Source: Bacillus sp. ZZV12-4809 | Lineage (GTDB): Bacteria; Bacillota; Bacilli; Bacillales; Cytobacillaceae | Assembly (NCBI RefSeq): GCF_009849585.1 | Contig: NZ_VCRN01000019.1 | Span: forward strand, 1-64,000 | Length of the DNA stretch: 64,000 nt | Direction: 5' to 3' | Shown: positions 53,449-62,296 of the stretch, in pieces | How positions within the stretch are numbered: the stretch's first letter is position 1 | Layout: each line of letters starts with the position of its first letter | The notes under the pieces: model-generated | What the model was told of the DNA's origin: nothing | Database searches by the model: none | Seen by the model: the letters and a program-made list of their open reading frames with translations, nothing else | Made by a program: the position numbers and the translations under genes

Positions 53449-55758
53449 CTATTCTTCGTTTGATAGCCGAACAAGGATGTCCTTGAAGGCCCTGGCGACT
53501 TCTTCTCCTTGCTCAATCGAATAACCAGGAGTTTCGAATGCAAACATGAAAAGCCTTCGAATCTCCAACATACCCGCCTCATCCGATGTCAGTACGTACG
53601 TGCTTTGAGATTGCACTAAATTAGGGTCTCCCGAGAATCGGCTTTCAAAGAACAGACTGAACCGTACTTTATATCTATCTTCATAGTAATGTCGCAATAA
53701 ACTATTTATTGGTTGTGGGATATTGAGTAGCATATTTCCGATGTTCACCGCATCCACATCCCCTATAAAATCGGTCATTGAAAACCTACTCTTGGTTTCA
53801 TCGAGATGCCCAATTAGGTGTAATGCTGCGTCATAAGCTGAGTCGAAACCCTCTGCAACCGCAGATGTCCCAGCAGCGTCAACCAAATCCCCGGCCCAAC
53901 CAGCAAAATCCACAATGGCCTTATTGATCGTTCCATGATGTAAAACACTATTCAGGGTGGCTGCTAAATGATAAACACCTATATCGACCTTAAATTTTGG
54001 ATCGTAGATTTCATTAATGGTTGGGTTATATAATTGACTATCTACCTTAGCCATAAATTCGTCATCCAAAAAACCAGCTGCCATATTCCAAAGAGATCCA
54101 AAATAACGCTTTCCTCTCAGATATTGGCATACGAGTATATTTGCCTCTGGAATATCCCCACCCGTGTGATCAAACGCAATATCATAGATTTTATCCACTA
54201 AATCAAAGAATACGTGGTTCGACATGTCTGGATTGTCAGGGTATTGAGCTTGAGGGTCTACTTTGCTTTCCCCATTGTATCTGCCAGACTTGATATTGTT
54301 GTCAATTTCGATTTGGCCAGTACCAGAACCGATCGAAATAGTGGAAATTTGGTCAAAAGCCCAGTTCCCAGGGAGAGGGTAACCAAGGTTACCACTATAT
54401 CCAGTGGACATGCCGCTCACAAAACTTGTTGTGGCCAACCCTTGCGCAGAAACTCGGATACAAACCGCTCTTGGCCCGTAAACCCCGATTTTATAAATAC
54501 CCCCAAGATTACTCATTCTCTCGTTCACCCCAATAAAATAAGGAATGATATTCTCTGTTATTTCGTGACCAAGGACGTCAAAATCCACAGCAAAATAAAT
54601 GGTTGTACCCTTCAAGAAGCCATACTCCCTGGCGGCATTCAACGCCGCCTGAGCGTCAATGCGACCTTGTTCAAGACTGAAATAGTCCAAATAACTCCCG
54701 ATTGTCTGATAGATTGGGAAGACAGTCAATCCAGCGTTGAAGATGTTCTGCAGCTCACCAGGTTGAATTTTTTTATTCAACGAGGAATTAGGCACATTCG
54801 TTAAGTAACGCCCCACTGTCTGATACCCTGCCGCTTTCAGTGCTTGAGCCCGCGCAGGGGTAATCATGGTTACACAATCACAAGCCGTCCCTTTTCTAGT
54901 TGAATCCCCGGTACTCACTAAAGCGGAAAGCCATGTTTGCTTTCCAGTGACACCATCAGCAGGCAACATGCAAAAACTTTGAAAACTCAGTACGGCTTGT
55001 CTGACGGCACTGTCGTAAATCCCGCTAAAGGCTCCAGGGTCAAACCCGTTCACATAGAGGGCATATTGGAGCAACTTAACAAAGTTGCCACTGCTACCTA
55101 AACTTAATGTCGGCAATCGGTCCCTGGTCGTCGGGCCCACGCTGCCTGTTTGAAGGCTTGGCTCAATCCCTTCTTCTGTTTGAATGCCATAGATCAACGC
55201 TCTATTCGTTCCTCTTTGATAATGGCCGTCACATGGCTGCACGCCGGATGTTGTATAATATTTGTTATTCAATTCCTGCTGCATTTGCCGAATTCTAGGA
55301 TCGCCGCCGATTGTCAGAACATAGGCATCCATGGTCAGGAACGCTTTAAACACGTAATCATATACTTTTCCGTTACGAACGGGCAATCCCGCATCGGTTT
55401 GCAGTCGAATCACGGCATTCTTTAAGTTCTCATCAAAAATTCCATGGAAGCGGCCTGGATCATAACCTTTGCAATAACAAGCCCCTTGTAGGATTTGAAC
55501 GATATTTTTCCCTTTCGTCGTTTCGGGTACTTTCCCAAATTCCATTTCACCCCAAGCCTTATAAGCGGAACTTGTACCAGGTCCAAAATTGTCGGCCGGG
55601 GTTCCAATCCCCAATTCAATCTGCAGGGCACGCGTGAGGGCATATACCGTTGACCACCCTGTTTTTCCGTTTTCCGGAGCTGGCACATAACCGTTTCGTC
55701 CTCCATATGTGCTGTTGACCCATTCTTGAACCATTAAGACCATTAAATCCATATCCAA
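53449..55758 (-). CDS. YbfG-like protein: peptidoglycan-binding repeats + DUF1906 glycoside hydrolase-like domain
   Basis: 769 residues. Three peptidoglycan-binding-type helical repeats (about 80-150, 160-215, 225-285; NFVKLLQYALYVNGFDPGAF ... AVLSFQSFCMLPADGVTGKQT), then a DUF1906/Rv2525c-like TIM-barrel (about 290-520: RYLTNVPNSSLNKKIQPGEL, IYFAVDFDVLGHE), and an unassigned 250-residue C-terminus. No signal peptide. B. subtilis YbfG has the same core layout. Presumably acts on cell-wall glycans. It lies downstream of the sigma-factor genes and may be in their regulon. Confidence 0.82.
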   Translation of the reverse strand: MDMDLMVLMVQEWVNSTYGGRNGYVPAPENGKTGWSTVYALTRALQIELGIGTPADNFGPGTSSAYKAWGEMEFGKVPETTKGKNIVQILQGACYCKGYDPGRFHGIFDENLKNAVIRLQTDAGLPVRNGKVYDYVFKAFLTMDAYVLTIGGDPRIRQMQQELNNKYYTTSGVQPCDGHYQRGTNRALIYGIQTEEGIEPSLQTGSVGPTTRDRLPTLSLGSSGNFVKLLQYALYVNGFDPGAFSGIYDSAVRQAVLSFQSFCMLPADGVTGKQTWLSALVSTGDSTRKGTACDCVTMITPARAQALKAAGYQTVGRYLTNVPNSSLNKKIQPGELQNIFNAGLTVFPIYQTIGSYLDYFSLEQGRIDAQAALNAAREYGFLKGTTIYFAVDFDVLGHEITENIIPYFIGVNERMSNLGGIYKIGVYGPRAVCIRVSAQGLATTSFVSGMSTGYSGNLGYPLPGNWAFDQISTISIGSGTGQIEIDNNIKSGRYNGESKVDPQAQYPDNPDMSNHVFFDLVDKIYDIAFDHTGGDIPEANILVCQYLRGKRYFGSLWNMAAGFLDDEFMAKVDSQLYNPTINEIYDPKFKVDIGVYHLAATLNSVLHHGTINKAIVDFAGWAGDLVDAAGTSAVAEGFDSAYDAALHLIGHLDETKSRFSMTDFIGDVDAVNIGNMLLNIPQPINSLLRHYYEDRYKVRFSLFFESRFSGDPNLVQSQSTYVLTSDEAGMLEIRRLFMFAFETPGYSIEQGEEVARAFKDILVRLSNEE

Positions 55759-55787
55759 ACACTCCTTCGTTTTAGTTTGTACTTACT

Positions 55788-55825
55788 CATAGGAACTTCG
55801 GGGAAGCGTTCCCCACGTTCCTATG
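55788..55825. promoter_or_regulatory. 38-bp imperfect palindrome upstream of the YbfG-like gene
   Basis: Arms CATAGGAAC and GTTCCTATG with an inner GGGGAA/TTCCCC; no T run, so more likely an operator or RNA hairpin than a terminator. Contains GGAACG, also found upstream of sigO, yvrJ and the gene at 57254. Confidence 0.45.
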
Positions 55826-55913
55826 AATAGCTACTTAATAGAGAAAGACTCACATGGTTAAATACAACCCGTTTACACAATTTTTTTCCCGTCCCCCAAA
55901 TCTCATGTATGAT

Positions 55914-56165
55914 TCATCGCTGCGCAACGTCTCGTTCTTTGAGTTGCTCCATCATTTGAAAATAGCCTGGAGTGTTTTCCACATCAAAATTTTTTATACA
56001 AAGTAACAATTTCATTTTGATCTCTTGCGATAAATCTTCCCTATCCTGATGGTTGGTTTGGTTCAGGGAAGATAGAATTTTCGGGGAAAACATCTCGATA
56101 ACCCTATTCATTGATTGAACATCCGTCTTGGATCGTTTTACAAGCGTATATAAACTATCTCTCAT
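55914..56165 (-). CDS. rsoA: RsoA-like sigma cofactor
   Basis: 83 residues with a sigma-region-2-like helix (DREDLSQEIKMKLLLCIKNF). B. subtilis RsoA (about 80 residues) supplies the -10 recognition region that SigO lacks and acts only together with it. Starts inside the end of the sigO-like gene (4-nt ATGA overlap), the same gene order as in B. subtilis. The C-terminus is a little shorter than a full region 2. Confidence 0.72.
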   Translation of the reverse strand: MRDSLYTLVKRSKTDVQSMNRVIEMFSPKILSSLNQTNHQDREDLSQEIKMKLLLCIKNFDVENTPGYFQMMEQLKERDVAQR

Positions 56166-56770
56166 CTATGTTCCTCCCTCTTACTTGCCGTTTCGAGAAA
56201 ATCTCTCATTTTCTTCAAAGCCCTCGCATGACTTTTTGAAACTGCCTGCTGGGATCGATTTAATTTATGGGCTATCTCTGAGTCGGTCAAACCATGAAGA
56301 TAGGCCAAACTTATAATTTGGCGCTGATTTTCCGTCAATTGCCGATACCCCTCGTATAGCCAATAATTCGTAAGCTGGTCCTCGATCCCGAATGACATCT
56401 CAATCTCACTAAGTTCGTTCTTGAACTCTGTTGTCGCCAGCACATCGAGGAGTGATGTTTCTGTTTCGCTGCTCAAAGGTTTATCCAAGATCAATCTAAA
56501 CCTATCAGTATTTTGTCTATGCCTCTTATCAAAGTTGATGGAGTGAAAATGAATGGTCTTAGATAGATAGCTAGTAAACCTGATCCGAAAGTAAAATTCC
56601 TTAAACGATTCATCTAATTGATGGATTAAATGATCGTTTGGGCCTTCAATTACCTGTTTTAATAGCTCCATATTTTCCGGAATGGCCAAAAATGAATGAA
56701 TGATAGAGTTTTTCAATTGATCTTCGTTCGCCTTCAAATACCCTGTCAAATCCGTCGATAAATTGCGCAT
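56162..56770 (-). CDS. sigO: SigO-like split sigma factor
   Basis: 202 residues from the ATG of MRNLSTDLTGYLKANEDQLK (56770) with GAAGGTGGG upstream. The middle (IHQLDESFKEFYFRIRFTSY ... INFDKRHRQNTDRF) matches my memory of B. subtilis SigO (YvrI); the end is a region-4 helix-turn-helix (LTENQRQIISLAYLHGLTDS, EIAHKLNRSQQAVSKSHARA). No region 2, which is supplied by RsoA. A palindrome CGAACGTACGTTC (56794-56808) lies upstream. Confidence 0.75.
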   Translation of the reverse strand: MRNLSTDLTGYLKANEDQLKNSIIHSFLAIPENMELLKQVIEGPNDHLIHQLDESFKEFYFRIRFTSYLSKTIHFHSINFDKRHRQNTDRFRLILDKPLSSETETSLLDVLATTEFKNELSEIEMSFGIEDQLTNYWLYEGYRQLTENQRQIISLAYLHGLTDSEIAHKLNRSQQAVSKSHARALKKMRDFLETASKREEHR

Positions 56771-56920
56771 TTTCAAACGCCCACCTTCCTTTTCGGAACG
56801 TACGTTCGTATTGATGACCAAAAAAAATAGGTCTTTCCTATTTGACTAGCTTTACCTCTCTTAAATTGTACCAAAATTTTGTATAATTTTGGAGAATTTA
56901 CGCAGACGATTTCATTTATC

Positions 56921-57076
56921 CTAATTTTTGTTTATGACCTCCGCTAATTTCAGTATGACTTCTTCTAACTTTTCCAGTTTCCTCTCAAACCTCAAAAAGA
57001 GGTAGATCGTAATCACAATAGGGAATCCAAAGTTGCCCAGAATAGTAGTCCATAAAGGAATATCGATTGTACTCAT
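56921..57076 (-). CDS. yvrJ: YvrJ-family small membrane protein
   Basis: 51 residues from the ATG at 57076 with GAGAGGA. One membrane segment (GNFGFPIVITIYLFLRF) and a charged coiled tail (RKLEKLEEVILKLAEVI), the YvrJ pattern. In B. subtilis yvrJ belongs to the SigO regulon, so its position upstream of this sigO-rsoA pair supports both assignments. Function unknown. A terminator stem at about 57171-57206 lies upstream. Confidence 0.75.
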   Translation of the reverse strand: MSTIDIPLWTTILGNFGFPIVITIYLFLRFERKLEKLEEVILKLAEVINKN

Positions 57077-57253
57077 AAAAAATCCTCTCTTTATGCTTAT
57101 TTTTTTCCTACCTAGTAGATAAAGAACGTTCGGCACTAGATTTTACAACCCTTAACACGATTTTTTTATATAAAAAACCTCCCAGGCAAAAAATCACATG
57201 AGAGGTTCCTTTTCTTATTCTCGTGTCGTCACACAGCTGGGAATAGCAGGCGT

Positions 57254-57571
57254 TTAGTGTCTAAACACTGGCGAATAGCAAACGCGCGCCCCAGACGCAT
57301 TTGGCTCTACTTTTAGGCGATAGTCAAAATTGTTCCTAGATAAATTGAATGTTTGGGAGATCCCATCGTTACTGTATCCGGTGCGTGATCCTGAATCAAA
57401 CCACTGCCCGATATTATGATCCCATCGTTGCAATGTCATCGTGTATTTGAATGTACATGGGGTATTCACACGGACACTGCCAGAGATAGCACTTGCTGAG
57501 TAAGATGAACCGCAGACGGTCACCCTTGTTTCACTTGAACAGATACCTGGATACGTTTCTTTACATGCCAT
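57254..57571 (-). CDS. Unknown Cys-containing beta-rich small protein
   Basis: 105 residues from MACKETYPGICSSETRVTVC (AAGGAG upstream). Five Cys, many Ser/Thr/Gly, alternating pattern ending in NFDYRLKVEPNASGARVCYS; it looks like a small secreted-type beta domain but has no signal peptide. Higher GC than neighbours. An inverted GCCGAACGG...GGAACCGGC element lies about 50 nt upstream. Could be a carbohydrate-binding or wall-related partner of the YbfG-like protein (inference). Confidence 0.55.
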   Translation of the reverse strand: MACKETYPGICSSETRVTVCGSSYSASAISGSVRVNTPCTFKYTMTLQRWDHNIGQWFDSGSRTGYSNDGISQTFNLSRNNFDYRLKVEPNASGARVCYSPVFRH

Positions 57572-57832
57572 TTTGTTCCACACTCCTTAATTTTTTTGGT
57601 TACGTAATCATAAAGAGCCATGCCGGTTCCTTTTCACAACCGTTCGGCAAAACTTTTTTATGATCGGTATTTTGTACTTGGGTAATAACAAAAGAGAAGC
57701 CAAATTGAACCCTGTATAATTAAAGAACGTAAAAAAGAACCAAGGAACTCTTCTCAGTTCTTTGCTCTGCCAATTTAATTTCATCATGGATTTTGTCTAT
57801 TTTTTGGGAAAATATATTGGTGAGGTGATTAG

Positions 57833-57979
57833 ATGGAATTTAATTTTGAAATTATCAAACAATCATATAATGTTTTAAAGGTGGATTACCGCCAAGACGA
57901 AGGTAAAACGTATTTTGTATATGGATATCGAAATGATGAGGCAGAATACGTCCCCTCAGTTTTTTTAAACTCTGGGTAG
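57833..57979 (+). CDS. Small unknown protein (48 aa)
   Basis: MEFNFEIIKQSYNVLKVDYR, ending in FVYGYRNDEAEYVPSVFL. Ribosome site GAGGTGAT. May be a truncated member of a longer family. The next 140 bases hold no gene. Confidence 0.45.
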   Translation: MEFNFEIIKQSYNVLKVDYRQDEGKTYFVYGYRNDEAEYVPSVFLNSG

Positions 57980-58118
57980 TGTCCATCCTCAATGAACTTT
58001 TCCATTAATCTTGCAGCTGGTATTCTACTCATTTCTTTCACTTCATTAGGTTCCCTAATCTAGTATTGGGAACCTGAGAATAAGTTCCCCACTAGAAAGG
58101 GAGTATGGAGTTCTAAGA

Positions 58119-58499
58119 TTAAGCCACTAAAACAATGACCTCTGGTTCAAAAATTGACCAAGTTAAGAAATCTTTCTTGGCTTGTTCCTGGTTTTCTGCA
58201 TATAAGTAAACGGTTTCATGAAGTATACAATAGTAAGAGATTTGATACAGAGATAAAGGTCTCCAGTTTCCCGCTTGTTCTGCATGTTCAATCTCCTGCA
58301 GTTGGTTTTTGATCTTTTCATCTCCAATAATGTTTCCATGTTCTATGCGTAGAGATATAGTATTTTCAGGTCCCATAACTACAACTAAAGGACAATTTCG
58401 TACTGTATGAAGAAAGCTACACAAATTATCCTCGTTCACAATTACATCCTTAGCAAACTTATGGCCGCTTAGTAAAACTCTATAAATAATTGACTCCAT
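58119..58499 (-). CDS. Unknown protein (126 aa), third gene of a leader-controlled operon
   Basis: Mixed alpha/beta (YRVLLSGHKFAKDVIVNEDN; YQISYYCILHETVYLYAENQ). GGAGGGG precedes the start. Follows 58518-58934 by 18 bases. No family recognised. Confidence 0.55.
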   Translation of the reverse strand: MESIIYRVLLSGHKFAKDVIVNEDNLCSFLHTVRNCPLVVVMGPENTISLRIEHGNIIGDEKIKNQLQEIEHAEQAGNWRPLSLYQISYYCILHETVYLYAENQEQAKKDFLTWSIFEPEVIVLVA

Positions 58500-58517
58500 T
58501 TTTTAATCCCCTCCAGG

Positions 58518-58934
58518 TTAATAAGTAATTGAAAGTTCAGTATCAGATAAAAGCTCAGAAGAAACTGAACGAATGTCTCTACCATGTTTAGCCTTTAAAA
58601 TTTGGCGTACATGCATATCATTAACAGCTGATAATACTTCCTTTTCCATGACCCAACCCTCTGTTTTATGAACATAGAAGGAAACCTGGTAAGCATTCCG
58701 ATGGCACCTATCCCCGTTAAAGAATTCCTGGCTAGGTAATACAGCAGATACTTTATCAAGTTTAAGAAAAATGGGTGGTTTATCTTCTCCTTGCTGAACA
58801 TCAATCCACGCTGGCTCATTTAATATGAGATGATGAATATGAATATTGCCCTGAATTACGACTTCACCATTTCGATAAATCTTTTCAGAAGTAACAATAA
58901 ACTGCGTTGCATCTTTGGTGTAAAACTCAACCAT
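58518..58934 (-). CDS. Unknown protein (138 aa), second gene of the operon
   Basis: MVEFYTKDATQFIVTSEKIY, beta-rich, with SAVLPSQEFFNGDRCHRNAY. The start overlaps the previous stop as TAATG, so translation is coupled. No family recognised. Confidence 0.55.
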   Translation of the reverse strand: MVEFYTKDATQFIVTSEKIYRNGEVVIQGNIHIHHLILNEPAWIDVQQGEDKPPIFLKLDKVSAVLPSQEFFNGDRCHRNAYQVSFYVHKTEGWVMEKEVLSAVNDMHVRQILKAKHGRDIRSVSSELLSDTELSITY

Positions 58935-59464
58935 TATGCGATATCCTCCCTTTGAAACGAAAACAGATTGAAATCATTCGGCTGCAGTTCTTCCCGAATA
59001 AGATCAATCTGTTTTATACAATCCGCCAATATTAGTTTTTTATTTTTTCTGCTATGAATTTTAATTGTCACTGAGTCATTTACTAGAACAATGTTAATTC
59101 CATCTTTGAAAAATAGCCCTCTCGCATCTATCATTTTAAATGATGGCCTTTTACGCATCTCTTTCATCCAATTAGCATGGAACATTGATGGATGTTCAAG
59201 TATAAATTCAATCCCTGTTACATATGCACCGAGGCATCCTAAAGATAGATCAAATAAATACAACCCTCCAGATAAATCACAATTAAATGTAATTCGATAC
59301 CCTTTTAGCGAAGTTCTAGGCTGGTTTTCAAATGGCTCAATACGAAAAGTTGAACCATCAATAGCCCATTCAAATCCATTTCTCACCTGTTTGAAGTGGA
59401 TACTCTTTAAAGCTTTTCCTAACTGTTCAGGCTCAATCGGAGCAAAGCATGTTAACTTAAACAT
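58934..59464 (-). CDS. Unknown protein (176 aa), first gene of the operon
   Basis: Start at MFKLTCFAPIEPEQLGKALK (59464), preceded by GGAGGAG; the upstream in-frame ATG overlaps that site. Alpha/beta with a repeated two-domain feel (FEWAIDGSTFRIEPFENQPR; SRKNKKLILADCIKQIDLIR). Preceded by the structured leader at 59579-59698. No family recognised; the leader links it to the gene at 50260. Confidence 0.55.
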   Translation of the reverse strand: MFKLTCFAPIEPEQLGKALKSIHFKQVRNGFEWAIDGSTFRIEPFENQPRTSLKGYRITFNCDLSGGLYLFDLSLGCLGAYVTGIEFILEHPSMFHANWMKEMRKRPSFKMIDARGLFFKDGINIVLVNDSVTIKIHSRKNKKLILADCIKQIDLIREELQPNDFNLFSFQREDIA

Positions 59465-59578
59465 AACAATCTCCTCCATTTCGCCAGAAAAAATTAGCCT
59501 TTGTTTTAAACATTAACAACACAACCCTTCTATAAAGTTTTTACTTTATAGTTTTAATGATTCTAATGGGCCCCCTCT

Positions 59579-59698
59579 AAAACGCAAAAAAACGCCCTTT
59601 AGAATGTTCTAAAATAAACACAAAAATAGTGTTTTCTAGATCATCCCAAAGGACGCATATGTTTTATATAAGGACCTGCTAACCTAAATATGGTTGCA
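59579..59698 (-). ncRNA. Conserved structured leader element, copy 2
   Basis: Aligned with 50643-50762; see there. Here the first hairpin is CGTCC-TTTG-GGATG (59642-59655). It ends in CGTTTTTTTGCGTTTT, a weak stem with T run that could end transcription. About 115 nt separate it from the first gene. Confidence 0.55.
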
Positions 59699-59758
59699 AT
59701 AAAATTACAAAATCAATAAAAACTATAGTTTGATTTTACCATTTCTCACCATCCTAGT

Positions 59759-60094
59759 TCAAGCTTTTAAAATGTTATGACAAGCTTCCACAAACTTTTG
59801 TTCATCTGCAGAAATCTCCAGTAAGTACTCAGCTTCTTCTTTTGTAATGTATACTTGTTGGTCTACCCCTTCCTCATAAGACAAATTTAACCCTGTTAGA
59901 TTTTGTTCATTAAATTCATTAATATAAGATGTCAAAATTTCAGGAGTAGTAAGAGAAATACCGTTCTTTATTTCTTTTTCCTCTTTTGTTATATAAATGA
60001 GTTCAATAAGGTTATTATTTTCTTCATTTCTAAAAATTGTTCTCTTTATATAAAATAGTACATTTAAAATGACTTCTTGTTTCAATTCTATCAT
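59759..60094 (-). CDS. Unknown acidic protein (111 aa)
   Basis: Glu-rich helical protein (LNVLFYIKRTIFRNEENNNL; GVDQQVYITKEEAEYLLEIS). Ribosome site AAAGG before the ATG. Upstream bases 60095-60709 contain no gene that I can support. Confidence 0.5.
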   Translation of the reverse strand: MIELKQEVILNVLFYIKRTIFRNEENNNLIELIYITKEEKEIKNGISLTTPEILTSYINEFNEQNLTGLNLSYEEGVDQQVYITKEEAEYLLEISADEQKFVEACHNILKA

Positions 60095-60709
60095 CCTTTA
60101 ACTATAGATTTTCTTAGTTTTAATTTACAAGATGAATGTAGGTTTAATTGTATTTTTTCACAATAAATTAGAGTACAAATTTAAAATCAGTTGCTATCAG
60201 TGGTTATTTTCCAATTGATTTATCTGGTTTTTTAAATGATCAGTAGGATAAACCTGATGATACTCTACTTTATCTTAAGCTAATTATTCCCCCTAATAAT
60301 ATAAGGTTCCATAAAATTTAAGATACTTTTGTTTAATAAAGTATACTAAAAAATTCCTTTTCTTAATAGCGAACACAAGTTCGTGATTGCATAAAATGTT
60401 AAACTAGAATGGCTAATTTATAATACATTTATCCTTTTCTAGAGTAAATATTTTCTTGCAACAATTTTTTAGGACTTTATGCATATCTGATACTTACCCT
60501 CTAATTTGTTTATCAAACTTCAGTTCTCGATCAATATACCTACTGCATTTTCCTAGATATTTCAATTAGTTATTCAATAAAAGTGGAAAACAACTAAAAA
60601 AATAGGAAATTCTTTAATAAAAGTTCAATTTCTTGAACTATATTGTTTTTATTGATGCTTTATCTGTAAATTTCATACCCGTTCATCGACAAACTCCCCT
60701 ACACACAAC

Positions 60710-60738
60710 TTACAATATATTACTAAAGATAGTAAAAT
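60710..60738 (+). promoter_or_regulatory. Sigma-A-type promoter of the RRNPP regulator
   Basis: TTACAA, 17-nt spacer, TAAAAT, 35 nt before the GGGGGGAGG ribosome site. Confidence 0.5.
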
Positions 60739-60772
60739 ATACATATAACTTGTTATAGGAAGGGGGGAGGAA

Positions 60773-62041
60773 ATGCTTGAGAAGTTTACCTTTGGCCAAC
60801 AGATTAAATATGTACGAACAATAAAGAAAATAAACCAAAATGAACTAGCAAAGGGAATTTGTTCGATTTCATATCTATCTAAGATAGAAAACGGAGTCAT
60901 TTACCCGAGTGAAGAAATTAAAAATTTATTAATTAAGAAATTAGGTATTGAGGATAGCACTCTTAACAATGAATTTGGAGAAAGAGAGATTCAAGAATTT
61001 TATAACTTTCTGCTAAATAAGGACATACAAAATGCAGAGAAAGTTTATAAGGAACTTTTAAATAAGGACTTTTCAGAAGCGTTAAATTTGAGATTTGAAG
61101 TTATTTCTATTTTCTACTTTGTGGAAAGAAAGCAGTTTAAAGAACTCCCCCAATTGATACAATCAATTTTTTCAAAAGAAGCCCAGCTTCCATCTGAGTT
61201 AAGATATTTCTTTTATAAAGCATTAGGTTATTATTACTACCACACCCAAAAGGCAGAGAAGTCATTATATTTCTTTGAAAAATCAGTGAGCCTAGTTACG
61301 ATGTTTACGTTAAATAATTTAGAAATAGCTGACCTATACTATGCTTACTCGCTCGCTGCCGCAAGATTGAAAAAAACCGCTATTTGTTTAAAATATTGTC
61401 AATCAGCACTAGAGATTTACCAGGAGCTTTATCTTCTAAAGAGATGTGTGGACTGTCATGTTTTATTAGGGATTACTCATCGAAGGAATAATAATATGGA
61501 GGAAGCAATTTCTCAGTATAAAACCGCTTTAGACTTAGCTGGCCAGATACATTACAAAGATATTTCCTTAACAATCCAGCATAATTTAGGCTTTCTGTAC
61601 GGTGTCATCGGAGAGCTAGATAAAGCAATTGATCTTTTTCAAGAAATTTTAAGTAAGGAAGATCAATTGACCCCTTATGTTCACGTTCAAACTATCCTTT
61701 CTTTAGTTAAGGAACTACATAAAAGAAATAACAATAAAGAGGCATTTCAGCTAGTTCAAAAAGGCTTTGAATTGTTGATTAAACACCCTGACTTAAAAAA
61801 TCAGTTTTATTTAGAATTTAACTTTTATAATCTATTATTGCTTGATAAATATGAAGAATTACAGAAATTATTGTTCTCTAAAGTAGTTCCCGCGTTAGAA
61901 ATGGAAAAAAAATATTTTTCCTTATCTAATTACTGTCTGTTTCTGGGGGATCACTATTATGCTAATGGAAAATATAAAAATGCTGCTAAATATTTTGCGT
62001 ATTCAAGAGAATTTCTTAATAAATCAAACCTAACCAAATAA
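60773..62041 (+). CDS. RRNPP-type regulator: HTH plus TPR repeats
   Basis: 422 residues, the size of NprR/PlcR-class regulators. Residues 6-60 are an XRE helix-turn-helix (FGQQIKYVRTIKKINQNELA, ISYLSKIENGVIYPSEE); from 75 on there are eight or so TPR-like helix pairs (EEAISQYKTALDLAGQIHYK; LDKAIDLFQEILSKEDQLTP). Known: RRNPP proteins bind a short imported peptide in the TPR groove and switch plasmid, phage or virulence genes. A 63-codon peptide-type gene follows after 12 bases in the same operon. Confidence 0.85.
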   Translation: MLEKFTFGQQIKYVRTIKKINQNELAKGICSISYLSKIENGVIYPSEEIKNLLIKKLGIEDSTLNNEFGEREIQEFYNFLLNKDIQNAEKVYKELLNKDFSEALNLRFEVISIFYFVERKQFKELPQLIQSIFSKEAQLPSELRYFFYKALGYYYYHTQKAEKSLYFFEKSVSLVTMFTLNNLEIADLYYAYSLAAARLKKTAICLKYCQSALEIYQELYLLKRCVDCHVLLGITHRRNNNMEEAISQYKTALDLAGQIHYKDISLTIQHNLGFLYGVIGELDKAIDLFQEILSKEDQLTPYVHVQTILSLVKELHKRNNNKEAFQLVQKGFELLIKHPDLKNQFYLEFNFYNLLLLDKYEELQKLLFSKVVPALEMEKKYFSLSNYCLFLGDHYYANGKYKNAAKYFAYSREFLNKSNLTK

Positions 62042-62053
62042 AGGAGTGTCACC

Positions 62054-62245
62054 ATGAATAAAAAATTGCTTGTAACCTTTTCTATTACTATCGGATTGCT
62101 AATGAGCGGCTGCTCAACTGGAGCGAATTACTCTATAGATATTCTAAATAATTCTGAGAACATTACAACTGCTAAAGACGATGAAATTCTCCCACCTCTG
62201 ATTGTTACACCAAAGCCTAAACTTGAAAAGAAAAATTATGTATAA
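62054..62245 (+). CDS. Small exported lipoprotein-like peptide, candidate signal precursor
   Basis: 63 residues. AAGGAGTGT is 7 nt before the start. Signal sequence LLVTFSITIGLLMSGC with a lipobox; mature part of about 44 residues ending ILPPLIVTPKPKLEKKNYV. Directly downstream of the RRNPP regulator, where Phr/PapR/NprX-like precursors lie. The lipobox is unlike Phr peptides but like the enterococcal pheromone precursors, which release the signal-peptide tail. Whether it signals is untested. Confidence 0.6.
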   Translation: MNKKLLVTFSITIGLLMSGCSTGANYSIDILNNSENITTAKDDEILPPLIVTPKPKLEKKNYV

Positions 62246-62255
62246 AAAGAAAAAA

Positions 62256-62292
62256 CTCCATTGCTACATTTGGTAGCTGTGGAGTTTCTTTA
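62256..62292. terminator. Bidirectional terminator between the signalling operon and the PKD protein
   Basis: AAACTCCA/TGGAGTTT stem with inner GCTAC/GTAGC and T runs on both sides. Confidence 0.75.
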
Positions 62293-62296
62293 TTGA

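Noticed and set aside
54214..54804. Long plus-strand frame of 196 codons inside the YbfG-like gene
   Set aside because: It is antisense to a well-supported 769-residue gene and its protein has no recognisable features; a shadow of biased codons.
59091..59516. 141-residue plus-strand frame
   Set aside because: Antisense to the coupled operon 58119-59464, without start signals.
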